Source of the DNA: CAVSLM01 sp963728895
Lineage (GTDB): Bacteria; Pseudomonadota; Gammaproteobacteria; JBBQDK01
Direction of reading: 5' to 3'
DNA: 64,000 nucleotides
NCBI GenBank assembly: GCA_963728895.1
Contig: CAVSLM010000010.1
Coordinates: 1-64,000, forward strand
Below, in pieces: positions 26,880-35,178 of the stretch; position 1 is the first letter of the stretch, and every line of letters starts with the position of its first letter. The translations under genes were made by a program, and so were the position numbers. A model generated the notes under the pieces. That model was not told the DNA's origin. It searched no databases and worked only from the letters and a program-made list of their open reading frames with translations.

Positions 26880-27245
26880 TTGCGGGGTGTGGTGTTCGAG
26901 GACACGATACCGCGCATCTGCGACAGGAACGGCATCGAGCAGAGTGGCCGGCAACTGGATACGCTGATAAGCGCACTCGCGACCGAGAACGTAATCATGC
27001 AGGCCGAGGCACATCGGGCGCGGGCCGCCGCGCACGTGCGCGCGAAGGCCACGCATGCACCGCGGGACGAATTCACTGCTGACGATGTCGGCGGGCCCAT
27101 CGCGCTGACCGATGAGCGGATGCTGCGCAAAGCTGACCACGTAGGGGGTGCTTTGGGGTTACTGCATAACCATGGGGTGGGGTCCACAAGCGGCAGCGGC
27201 GCTGGAGCGCATCTGCATTGCACCTACGCGGAAGTCAGCCGGGGC
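26880..27245 (+). pseudogene. Possible C-terminal fragment of a helical protein
   Basis: The open frame reads VVFEDTIPRICDRNGIEQSGRQLDTLISALATENVIMQAEAHRARAAAHVRAKATHAPRDEF in segments, with protein-like alternation and an AHVRAKATHAPRDEFTADDV tail reminiscent of uncharacterised accessory proteins. It has no plausible start with a ribosome site. Its 3' end runs into sequence antisense to the tRNA. A truncated accessory gene is the best guess; a chance open frame in GC-rich DNA is possible. Confidence 0.3.
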
Positions 27246-27275
27246 CGCCGTTTTCTGATAATCCATCGTTTCAAG

Positions 27276-27352
<77 letters not shown>

Positions 27353-27498
27353 CGGCTGGGTAGGATAACGCGAGGCCGCGGCGGGCGTCCATTCCTCGCC
27401 GGGCGGTGCAGTTTCCGCTGGGGGGCAATGTCGCTATACTCTGCCGCCACGCGAGGGGGCGGGCTGCTCTCGAAGCAGGACGGCAACAGGGGGATGCA

Positions 27499-28365
27499 GT
27501 GAGTCATCAAGACAGAGTTTTCCTATCCACGTTCGTCGGCGTACTGGGATTCCTGGTGGTGCTGGCGGTCGCGTTCTATTTCATCGCGCATAGCATCGGT
27601 GGCGGGCCCGAGGAGCAGCACAGATACGCGCAGGGGGACGTCGAATCGCGCATCGCGCCGGTGGGCGAGGTCAACACCGGGCCTGCGGGCGCAGCACCGG
27701 CACCGGCCGCCGCGCAGCCAGTGGTCGCCGCGGCGCCGCGCACCGGGCAGACCATCATCGATACGCATTGCGCCGCCTGCCATGCCACCGGTGCCGCAGG
27801 CGCGCCGAAGATCGGCGACAAGGCGGCCTGGGAGCAGCGCCTGGCGCAGGGCCTGGATACTCTCGTTCAGCACGCCGAAACCGGCATCCGTGCCATGCCG
27901 ACCAAGGGCACCTGCGTCGACTGCTCAAAAGAGGAGCTCCGGTCCGCGATCGTGACCATGCTGCAGAAGACCGGCCTGGAAGTCGCGGGCGCCGGAGCCA
28001 CGACCGCGGCTTCCGACGGCGCATCGCAGGAACAGCCGCCGGTGGCAGCCCATGCAGCGGCCGCGTCGCCCGCGCCTGCCGCCGCAGGCAAGGCCGTCGC
28101 CGAACAGGCGGCAGCCGACGCGTCCGGAGAAGGCGAGAACGTATTCAGCACCTACTGCTCGGCCTGCCATGCCACCGGTGTGGCCGGGGCGCCCAAGTTC
28201 GGCGATCCGGAAGCCTGGAAGCCCCGCATCGCGCAGGGCATGGATACGCTCGTTCAGCACGCGGAGGACGGTATCCGCGGCATGCCGCCGAAGGGAACGT
28301 GCATGACCTGTACGCCCGAGCAGATCCGCGACGCCGTGCAGTACATGGTGGCGCACAGCGAGTGA
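27499..28365 (+). CDS. Membrane-anchored di-haem cytochrome c5 family protein
   Basis: A 288-residue protein with an N-terminal transmembrane anchor (VFLSTFVGVLGFLVVLAVAFYFIAH, about residues 7-31) and two cytochrome c5 domains facing the periplasm, with haem motifs CAACH (91-95) and CSACH (220-224). Each domain carries an ATGxAGAPKxGD loop, LDTLVQHAE-type helix, RAMPTKG/RGMPPKG Met ligand loop and an extra Cys pair (GTCVDC; GTCMTC). The two domains are near copies joined by an Ala/Pro-rich linker, indicating internal duplication. The GTG start at 27499 has a GGGGG ribosome site. It probably carries electrons between the bc1 complex and oxidases or acceptors. Confidence 0.92.
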   Translation: MSHQDRVFLSTFVGVLGFLVVLAVAFYFIAHSIGGGPEEQHRYAQGDVESRIAPVGEVNTGPAGAAPAPAAAQPVVAAAPRTGQTIIDTHCAACHATGAAGAPKIGDKAAWEQRLAQGLDTLVQHAETGIRAMPTKGTCVDCSKEELRSAIVTMLQKTGLEVAGAGATTAASDGASQEQPPVAAHAAAASPAPAAAGKAVAEQAAADASGEGENVFSTYCSACHATGVAGAPKFGDPEAWKPRIAQGMDTLVQHAEDGIRGMPPKGTCMTCTPEQIRDAVQYMVAHSE

Positions 28366-28462
28366 CCGTCGCGCGGAGCCGCGCCGGTCCGGCGTTCCCG
28401 CCGGCGCAGGCTCTGTCGGCAAGTTTCGGGCCGACCGTCGGAGACGACATGCGCATCATCGC

Positions 28463-29671
28463 TCAACGTCCCCACTCCACCAGCAACGCCTCTTTCCATG
28501 CCACCGCCAGCGCCGTCTGTACCGCGACGGCGGTAACGGCGTTCAACTGTGCGACCCTTTCGGCAATGTCCGGATGCCGGCCGAGGTAGATGGCCTCGCG
28601 CGCCAGCCGCTCGGCCACGCTTTCCGGATCGTCCTTCTCCACCAGCAGTGCGGCATGCAGGTGGCGGCGCGCGCGCTCCAGCTCGGCTGCAGTGGGTCCC
28701 TCGTGGATCAGGCGTTCCACCTCGGCGGCGACCGCCCGCCGGCATTCCCCGGTACGGGGCGGGTCGCAGGCGGTCTGGATGTCCCAGAGTCCGCAGTCGG
28801 AGTAGAGCTCGAGGCGCGACTCGATGGTGTAGGCAAGCGCGCGCAGCTCGCGGATGTGCTGGAACAGGCGCGAGGAATAGCCGCCGCCGAGCACATGGTT
28901 TGCGATCAGCAGCGCGGGACGCGCCGGATCCAGCAGGCTCGGGGTCGGCATGAGCCAGATGAGATGCTGTTGCGCTAGCGCGCGGCTGGCCCGCACCGTG
29001 CCGGACTGAAACCGCGGCGCGGCGCCGCCGTCCGGCGCAGTTCCACTTGGCAGCGCCGCGAGCGGCGCACACGCGCGCACCACCGCCTCGTGATCGACGC
29101 CACCTGCAGCGACCACGTAGATCCGCCCGCCCTGCAGCAGCCCCTCGAGGTAGTCGTGCAGCGCGGCGGCGCTCGCCTGCTCCAGCACTTCCTTGCATCC
29201 GAGGATGGGCCAGCCCAGTGGATGCCCCTCCCAGGCGTGGGCCACGGCAGCCTCCTCCAGCGCCTCCTCGGGCGAGTCTTGCACCATGGCCATCTCCTGG
29301 AACACCACTTCGCGCTCGACGTCGAGGTCGGAGGCATCGAAGCGCGAGCGCATCAGCATCGCGCAGAAGAGCTCGAGCAGATCGGAGAGATCAGGGGCCG
29401 GAACCTGCCCATGAAGCGCGGTGAGCTCGCGACCGGTGTGGGCGTTGACGCGTCCGCCCATGGCTTCGAAGTGCTGGGCGAGCGCCAGCGCGTCGTGCTG
29501 TGCAGTGCGCTTGAACAGCAGATGCTCGAGCAGGTGGGCGTAGCCCGACTGCTCAGGTGTCTGGTGTCGGCTGCCGTTTACGAGCCATACGCCGAGCGCC
29601 GCGCTGTCCAGCCCGGGTATGTTGCGGGTGACGATGTGTATGCCGTTTTCGAGTCTGGTGGTCTGATTCAT
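28463..29671 (-). CDS. M16 family zinc metallopeptidase (processing-peptidase like)
   Basis: A 402-residue insulinase/mitochondrial-processing-peptidase-type protein. The inverted zinc motif HLLEH is at 46-50 with the third ligand Glu expected in the LDVEREVVFQEMAM helix. The C-terminal half has the GGGYSSRLFQHIRE pattern that shapes the substrate cavity. No signal peptide is visible, so it is probably cytosolic. Short single-module M16 proteins act as homodimers or with a non-catalytic partner; no partner gene is adjacent. The ATG at 29671 (MNQTTRLENGIHIVTRN) is chosen because it begins at the family's usual N-terminus. Confidence 0.9.
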   Translation of the reverse strand: MNQTTRLENGIHIVTRNIPGLDSAALGVWLVNGSRHQTPEQSGYAHLLEHLLFKRTAQHDALALAQHFEAMGGRVNAHTGRELTALHGQVPAPDLSDLLELFCAMLMRSRFDASDLDVEREVVFQEMAMVQDSPEEALEEAAVAHAWEGHPLGWPILGCKEVLEQASAAALHDYLEGLLQGGRIYVVAAGGVDHEAVVRACAPLAALPSGTAPDGGAAPRFQSGTVRASRALAQQHLIWLMPTPSLLDPARPALLIANHVLGGGYSSRLFQHIRELRALAYTIESRLELYSDCGLWDIQTACDPPRTGECRRAVAAEVERLIHEGPTAAELERARRHLHAALLVEKDDPESVAERLAREAIYLGRHPDIAERVAQLNAVTAVAVQTALAVAWKEALLVEWGR

Positions 29672-29990
29672 GGTGCCGGACCCTGCCGCTGGGTCGCATC
29701 CTCTCTCTTCGGGACAGGTATTACTCCACTGCACACCGTGCGCGCCCGAGTCGGCAGGATGTCCATGACACCAGTTCGGAATGTCGTTGTGTCGCCGCTG
29801 GTGACAGTCTCATGCCCAACGGCGGAGGGAGCGCAAGCCTAGCACAAGCCGGGCCGGTGCTTGTCCACATGTCGGTGCGGGTTTTTCTGCGGGGAAGCGC
29901 AGGTGCAGAGAATCAAACGTAAAGACTGCGGTCCAATGGGTCGGGTGCGGCTCCTTCGCCGGCCGACAGAGTCAAGGGAAACCCCTCTCG
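29672..29990. other. 319-bp divergent promoter region, no motif assigned
   Basis: It separates the M16 peptidase gene (minus) from the export adaptor gene (plus) and must contain both promoters. No near-consensus -35/-10 pair, operator-like palindrome or open frame stands out. AAGGGAAA near 29984 is the likely ribosome site for the adaptor. Confidence 0.45.
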
Positions 29991-31289
29991 ATGAATGAAT
30001 TGAGCGATCCGACGGGCGTCGAGCTCGGCCGCCTGCTGGGAACGGAACGTCCGGCCCGGAGCCACGGCCACTGGCGTCGTGCAGGCTGGATTGCCTTGCT
30101 GGTGGTGCTGGCCGGCGGTTTCGCGGTCTGGGCTACCCACGAAGGGGGCGATGCGGTGCAATACCTTACGCAACCGGCCCACCGCGGCAGTCTCACCGTC
30201 ACCGTCACGGCCACCGGCAACATTGCCCCTACCAATCAGGTCGAGGTGGGCAGCGAGGTCTCGGGCACAGTGGCCAAGGTGAACGTGGACTTCAATGACC
30301 GGGTCCGCGTCGGGGAGGTGCTCGCCGAGCTCGACACCTCCAAGCTGCAGGCGCAGGTACTGCAATCGCGGGCGACGCTCGCCGCAGCCAAGGCCAAGGT
30401 GCAGCAGACTCAGGCCACCGTGACCGAAGCGACCAACGAGCTGACACGGCTGCAGGACGTGCGCAAGCGCAGCCCCAACCTGGTGTCCCAGCATGACTTC
30501 GACGCGGCCCGCGCGACGCTGGATCGGGCGCGCGCCGACGAGGCCAGTGCCCGCGCCAGCGTGGAGGAGGCCAAGGCCGGCCTGGAGATCAACGAGACCA
30601 GTCTCTCCAAGGCTGTGATTCGCTCGCCCGTCGACGGCATCGTACTCAATCGCAGCATCGAGCCGGGTCAGACCGTGGCGGCCTCGCTGCAGGCGCCGGT
30701 GCTGTTCACCGTGGCCGAAGACCTGGCGCGGATGGAGCTCGACGTCGCCGTGGACGAGGCGGACGTGGGTCAGGTGCGCGAGGGACAGCCTGCGACCTTC
30801 ACAGTGGACGCCTTTCCCGATCGCCAGTTCGCGGCGCGCGTTGAGCAGGTTCGCTACGGCCCGGAGACCGTGGACGGCGTGGTTACCTACCAGACCGTGC
30901 TGAGCGTGGACAACTCAGACCTTGCGCTGCGCCCGGGAATGACTGCGACCGCCGACATTGTCGTCGCCACCGTGTCCGATGCACTCCTGGTGCCCAACGC
31001 CGCACTGCGCTTCACGCCGCCCGTGGCACCTGCCCGCGAGTCCTCGGGCGGCATCCTGCAGGTGCTGCTGCCCCATCACCCACCCCGTCTGCCCCGCGGC
31101 GGCACATCCAATGGCTCGAGCAAGGGCCCGCGGCACCAGCAGGTCTGGATGCTGCGCGACGGCGCACCGGTTGCGGTTGCCGTGAAGACCGGTGCCACCG
31201 ACGGCGCGTCGACCCAGATCCTCGAAGGCGATCTGTCACCGGGTACGCCGGTAGTTGTCGACTCGGTAAGCAAGGTAAAGGCGCCGTGA
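29991..31289 (+). CDS. Periplasmic adaptor subunit (MacA/HlyD family)
   Basis: A 432-residue membrane fusion protein that bridges an inner-membrane ABC transporter to an outer-membrane channel. A single N-terminal membrane helix (WIALLVVLAGGFAVWA, about 33-48) is followed by the biotinyl-lipoyl halves (GNIAPTNQVEVGSEVSGTV and SPVDGIVLNRSIEPGQTV). Between these lies a long coiled-coil hairpin (about 125-205), and beta-barrel and membrane-proximal domains come after. A Pro/His/Arg-rich insertion (about 345-370) is unusual. It overlaps the ATPase gene by 4 bp (GTGA), so the three genes form an operon. No outer-membrane factor gene is nearby. Confidence 0.92.
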   Translation: MNELSDPTGVELGRLLGTERPARSHGHWRRAGWIALLVVLAGGFAVWATHEGGDAVQYLTQPAHRGSLTVTVTATGNIAPTNQVEVGSEVSGTVAKVNVDFNDRVRVGEVLAELDTSKLQAQVLQSRATLAAAKAKVQQTQATVTEATNELTRLQDVRKRSPNLVSQHDFDAARATLDRARADEASARASVEEAKAGLEINETSLSKAVIRSPVDGIVLNRSIEPGQTVAASLQAPVLFTVAEDLARMELDVAVDEADVGQVREGQPATFTVDAFPDRQFAARVEQVRYGPETVDGVVTYQTVLSVDNSDLALRPGMTATADIVVATVSDALLVPNAALRFTPPVAPARESSGGILQVLLPHHPPRLPRGGTSNGSSKGPRHQQVWMLRDGAPVAVAVKTGATDGASTQILEGDLSPGTPVVVDSVSKVKAP

Positions 31290-32005
31290 ACCCCGGTGCC
31301 GCGCCGCATCCGGCGCAGATCGAGCTGACCGGGGTGACCAAGGTCTATGGCCAGGGACAGGCTGCGGTGCACGCGTTGCGCGGCATCGACGTGCGCATCG
31401 AGGCGGGTGAGTTCGTCGCAGTGATGGGACCGAGCGGCTCCGGCAAGTCCACCTGCATGAACATCCTCGGCTGCCTGGACACGCCCACCGCCGGCCGTTA
31501 CCGCTTCCAGGGCATTGAAGTGGGGCGGCTCGGCCGCGACCAGCGCGCCCTGCTGCGCCGGTATCGACTGGGCTTCGTGTTCCAGGGCTTCAATCTGCTC
31601 AATCGGACGTCGGCGCTGGAGAACGTCGAGCTGCCGCTGGTCTACCGCGGGCTGCCGGCCACCGAACGTCACCGCCGCGCGCGCGAGGCCCTGGCCGCCG
31701 TGGGACTGGAGCAATGGGCGGCGCACACCCCGGGCGAGCTCTCGGGGGGCCAGCAGCAGCGGGTGGCCATCGCGCGTGCCATCGTCACCGATCCCACGGT
31801 GCTGTTCGCCGACGAGCCCACGGGAAATCTCGATACGGCGCGCGGCCTGGAGATCATGGAGCTGCTCACGAAACTGAATCGCGGGCGCGGCATCACCGTG
31901 GTGATGGTGACGCACGAGCCGGACATGGCGGCCTTCGCCAAGCGTGCCATCCACTTCCGTGACGGGCACATCGAGGGCGATCAATTGCCCGGGCGGGCCG
32001 CCTGA
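31286..32005 (+). CDS. ABC transporter ATP-binding protein (MacB/LolD type)
   Basis: A 239-residue nucleotide-binding subunit. Walker A GPSGSGKST, Q-loop FVFQGFNLLNRTSALENVELPL, signature LSGGQQQRVAIARAI, Walker B VLFADEPTGNLD and the switch His in VMVTHEPDMA are all intact. The sequence class is that of MacB/LolD/FtsE exporters, which use mechanotransmission rather than transport through the membrane domain. The GTG start overlaps the adaptor stop. Its stop overlaps the permease start (TGATG). Confidence 0.95.
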   Translation: MNPGAAPHPAQIELTGVTKVYGQGQAAVHALRGIDVRIEAGEFVAVMGPSGSGKSTCMNILGCLDTPTAGRYRFQGIEVGRLGRDQRALLRRYRLGFVFQGFNLLNRTSALENVELPLVYRGLPATERHRRAREALAAVGLEQWAAHTPGELSGGQQQRVAIARAIVTDPTVLFADEPTGNLDTARGLEIMELLTKLNRGRGITVVMVTHEPDMAAFAKRAIHFRDGHIEGDQLPGRAA

Positions 32006-33214
32006 TGCTGGGAAACGCCATCCTGCTGGCGCTGCGCGCCATCCGCCGCAACGTGCTGCGTTCCTCACTGACCGTGCTCGGCATCGTCATCGGGGTCGCT
32101 GCGGTGATCACCATGGTGACCCTCGGCGATGGCGCCACCGCGCAGGTCACCCGGCAGATTTCCAGCCTCGGCACGAATCTGCTGCAGGTGCGCCCGGGCC
32201 AGGGGCCGCGCGGGCCGGGCGGCACGCGATCGAGCTCCGATCCCTTTGACATGGCTGACGTCAAGGCCATCTCCGGACATCAGCGGCCTTGCTGCGGTCG
32301 CTCCCGTCTCTTCGCAGAGCTCGCAGGCAATCTACGGCAACACCAACTGGTTGACCAATGTCACGGGCAGCACCAATGCCTTCCTGACGGCCCGCAACTG
32401 GTCGCTCGCCAGCGGACGCGGGTTCTCAGACGGGGAGCAGCGTGCCGGCAAGGCCGTGTGCCTGCTGGGTGCCACCGTGCGCAAGGAGCTGTTCGGCAGC
32501 GCCGATCCGATCGGCGCCGTGATTCGGCTGCAAAAGCTTGCCTGTCAGGTGATCGGCACTCTGGAGGCCAAGGGACCTTCGAGCTTCGGCAGCGATCAGG
32601 ACGACTTCGTTCTGGTGCCGCTGCGCACCCTGCAGCGGCGCATCGCCGGCAACACCAACGTGGGCGCGATCATGGTGTCGGCGGCAGCGGGCGTGCCGAC
32701 CGACAAGGTCAAGGGCGATCTGCAGCGGCTGCTGCGCGAGCGCCGCCACATCGGTCCCGGCAAGGACGACGACTTCTTTGTCATGGACATGCAGGAGCTC
32801 ATGAGCACGCTGACCGGCACCACCCGCGTGCTCACCGCCCTGCTCGGTGCCGTCGCCGCGGTGAGCCTGCTGGTGGGCGGGATCGGCATCATGAACATCA
32901 TGCTGGTCTCGGTGACCGAGCGCACGCGGGAGATCGGCATCCGTCTGGCCATCGGTGCGCTGGAGCGAGAGGTCCTGATGCAGTTCCTGATCGAGGCCGT
33001 GGTGCTGTCGTCGATCGGCGGCATCACCGGTATCGCCCTGGGCTTGGCGGCCGCCGCGCTGTGGACTACCACGCTTGCGGTGCCGTTCGTTCTGAATGCC
33101 GGGGTGGTGGCCGTGGCGTTCCTGTTTTCCGCCGCAGTCGGCATCGCCTTCGGTTATCTTCCGGCACGCCAGGCCGCGCGCCTCGACCCGATCGAGGCAC
33201 TGCGGCACGAATAG
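32005..33214 (+). pseudogene. MacB-type ABC transporter permease, one frameshift
   Basis: About 402 residues after removing one base. It has an N-terminal membrane helix (LTVLGIVIGVAAVITMVTLG), a large periplasmic domain and three C-terminal helices, including SLLVGGIGIMNIMLVSVTER and the family-typical TREIGIRLAIGALEREVLMQFL. The C-terminus ends LPARQAARLDPIEALRHE, as in FtsX/MacB permeases. The frame breaks at 32275-32276, where CTCCGGACATC should be CTCCGACATC to give AISDISGLAAVAPVSS. Everything else is conserved, so this is a likely base-call insertion. With the adaptor and ATPase it forms a tripartite exporter of unknown substrate. Confidence 0.86.
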
Positions 33215-33455
33215 CGATGCATGTGCGCCTGCCGACCCATCGCGCGGAGTGCCGCGGGCTCGTCTCGTGGACCGTTTCGCCACCGCCCGCTAACCTTGGT
33301 CCCGTACCGGTGCGGGCAGGGTCCCAGGCGATGCCCACCAGTTACCCGGGCTGCTGCGAGAGGGCCCTGCCCTTGCCGCAGGATTTCGCGCCAGCGGTCC
33401 TTTCCTTGGTTCCCACCCGGGCGAGCTCCGGCCCGCCGACACGCAGGAGTTGTCC

Positions 33456-34511
33456 GTGAGTGTTTCCGTCGAGTCCGTCGAACGCATCCCGCCGTATGTG
33501 CGCGCAGGTGCATGGTGGCTGCTGTGGCCCCTGCTCGCCGCGTATCTGTTCGTCGGATGGTATCCGTTTGAATGGGAGTGGCCCGTTCTGCGTTACACCA
33601 ACCATGCCGAGCGCGGAGCGGACAATGCACTGGAGTTTCCTCATGCGGGCATCGCGCGTACCGACGGCGCGCCGAGCTGGCTGCCGGAAGCGATTGCGCA
33701 GTCCGCGGTGCAGGTCGCGCTGCAGGTGCGCACCACCCATCCGCACCAGATTGGTCCGGCCCGCATTTTCACCATCAGCAGCGATACTTCCCACCGCGAT
33801 CTGACGTTGGGTCAGGACGGCAGTGCGCTCGAGGTCCGGCTGCGCACACCCGGCAGCAACTGGAACGGCATCCCTGTCAGCAGCGTGCGGGGGGTGTTCG
33901 ATGATTCCGCCTGGCACGACATCGAGGTCAGCGTGCGGAACGCCATGCTCACGGTGGCGATAGACGGCGTCGTGCGCCTGCAACGGGCGCTGAAGACACA
34001 GAGCCTGGCGGGCTGGAAGACCGACTACCCGCTGCTGCTCGGCAACGAGCGGACCTTCGACCGGCCATGGGAAGGCGAAATTCGCGTGGCGCGGGCCGGG
34101 CCGCCAGACGCAATGCTGGACTATCTGGCGCCCGGTGCCCTCGAAATCCCGCGCGCCTACTACCTGCCGCGGGAACAAGCTTCGCGCTACCAGGTGATCC
34201 CTTTCCGGAACCGGTTCCATAACGCGTCCGAGCTGCGAAGTGCCGCGCGCGACTGGACGATCAATCTGCTGGGCTTCGTGCCACTGGGGATGTTGCTCGT
34301 GGCACTCCTGCCACGGCGCCGCGTGTTGCTCGGCGTCGCATTGGCCTGCTTCGCAGTGAGCCTGTGCATCGAAATGGGCCAGGTCTTCCTAGTGGGCCGG
34401 AGTCCAAGTTCCGAAGACCTGCTTTTTAATACCCTCGGTGGCACCTTGGGCGGCTGGCTCGGGCTGCTTGTTCTGCGCCTACGACGCTTGCAAAGGCGTC
34501 CTGCCTCCTGA
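33456..34511 (+). CDS. VanZ family membrane protein with a central jelly-roll-like domain
   Basis: A 351-residue membrane protein. One N-terminal helix (AGAWWLLWPLLAAYLFVGWYPF) is followed by about 200 periplasmic residues whose beta-rich pattern (LQVRTTHPHQIGPARIFTIS; SAWHDIEVSVRNAMLTVAIDG) suggests a concanavalin/LamG-like fold. The VanZ unit follows, with INLLGFVPLGMLLVALL and the signature IEMGQVFLVGRSPSSEDLLFNTLGG. VanZ was first linked to teicoplanin resistance, but the family is broad and its chemistry unknown. GTG 33456 is chosen because AGGAG is seven bases upstream; the TTG at 33450 is too close to it. Confidence 0.82.
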   Translation: MSVSVESVERIPPYVRAGAWWLLWPLLAAYLFVGWYPFEWEWPVLRYTNHAERGADNALEFPHAGIARTDGAPSWLPEAIAQSAVQVALQVRTTHPHQIGPARIFTISSDTSHRDLTLGQDGSALEVRLRTPGSNWNGIPVSSVRGVFDDSAWHDIEVSVRNAMLTVAIDGVVRLQRALKTQSLAGWKTDYPLLLGNERTFDRPWEGEIRVARAGPPDAMLDYLAPGALEIPRAYYLPREQASRYQVIPFRNRFHNASELRSAARDWTINLLGFVPLGMLLVALLPRRRVLLGVALACFAVSLCIEMGQVFLVGRSPSSEDLLFNTLGGTLGGWLGLLVLRLRRLQRRPAS

Positions 34512-34547
34512 CCTCACGGATCATCCGCAATCCCGGTGAGACAATCA

Positions 34548-34649
34548 GCCCGGAAATCTCACCAGCGGCCACCGTCTGCCCAGTAAGGGAATGAATGGAT
34601 CGCGGGGAAGATCTGGCATTCTTCGCGATCGTCGAACGATGACGCACTG
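34548..34649 (-). repeat. Dispersed ~100-bp repeat, copy A
   Basis: On the minus strand this begins CAGTGCGTCATCGTTCGACG and ends GGTGAGATTTCCGGGC. The same sequence, with a few substitutions and a 3-bp length difference, occurs at 47685-47783 on the plus strand, between fetA and fetB. Near its start ATCGTTCGACGAT forms a small palindrome. This copy directly follows the IS630 remnant. No known repeat family is recognised. Confidence 0.8.
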
Positions 34650-34679
34650 TAGTGTTGCATTCTGTTTGGAACTTAAGCG

Positions 34680-34800
34680 TCATTGGGCGCGAATGACCTT
34701 CTGCAGGATATCGCGAGCGCTCCTGGTCCGGATGAATTGCTTGGGCCTGGTGTTGTGAATTGGCGATGTAGTCGTCGAAGGCGGTGACCGGCTATGAGAG
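34680..34800 (-). pseudogene. IS630 family transposase C-terminal remnant
   Basis: The minus strand reads VTAFDDYIAN, then after a one-base shift HNTRPKQFIRTRSARDILQK VIRA before a stop at 34680. Beyond the stop it continues RLSSKQNATL. This is the classical C-terminus of IS630-type DDE transposases (HNxxPKPFxWTxxAxDIL). The N-terminal and catalytic parts are missing, so only a decayed scar remains. No flanking TA duplication could be identified. Confidence 0.65.
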
Positions 34801-35178
34801 GGCGGACGTCTCGCGAAGATTGCACTACTGCACTGGAACACCCGTAGGAAATCGCTCCTGTGCGATTCCGAGAGGTCGGGCTTCGGCCGCTCATTTCTCA
34901 ATCCATCTGCCGCGCAGACTCCCGGGGCCGGTGTCGTTGCGTGCGCGGTTGTGCGTCCCACGGACCATCACTGCTGCAAAAGACACGACGACCTTCCGTT
35001 CGTTTGGGCTCCCTGCCCCACGTCTTTGCTCACTTCCGCGCCGATGCTATAGTGCGCGCGGTTGTTGGTTGGCGCCGGTCCTCTACGTCGCGCGATCTCT
35101 ACCACGCACCGGTGCCGAAGAGTTGGTCAACCCGCGCTTGCCGCTGCACCCGACGGGCACAATGCAAGGAGCAAAGCA
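34801..35178. other. Upstream region of the porin-cytochrome gene
   Basis: No credible gene. The first ~80 bp may be further decayed transposase sequence. CTATAGT at about 35047 with TTCCGC/TTTGCT-like hexamers upstream could be a promoter for the porin-cytochrome gene but is not convincing. The ribosome site AAGGAG (35169-35174 region) precedes the ATG at 35179. Confidence 0.4.
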
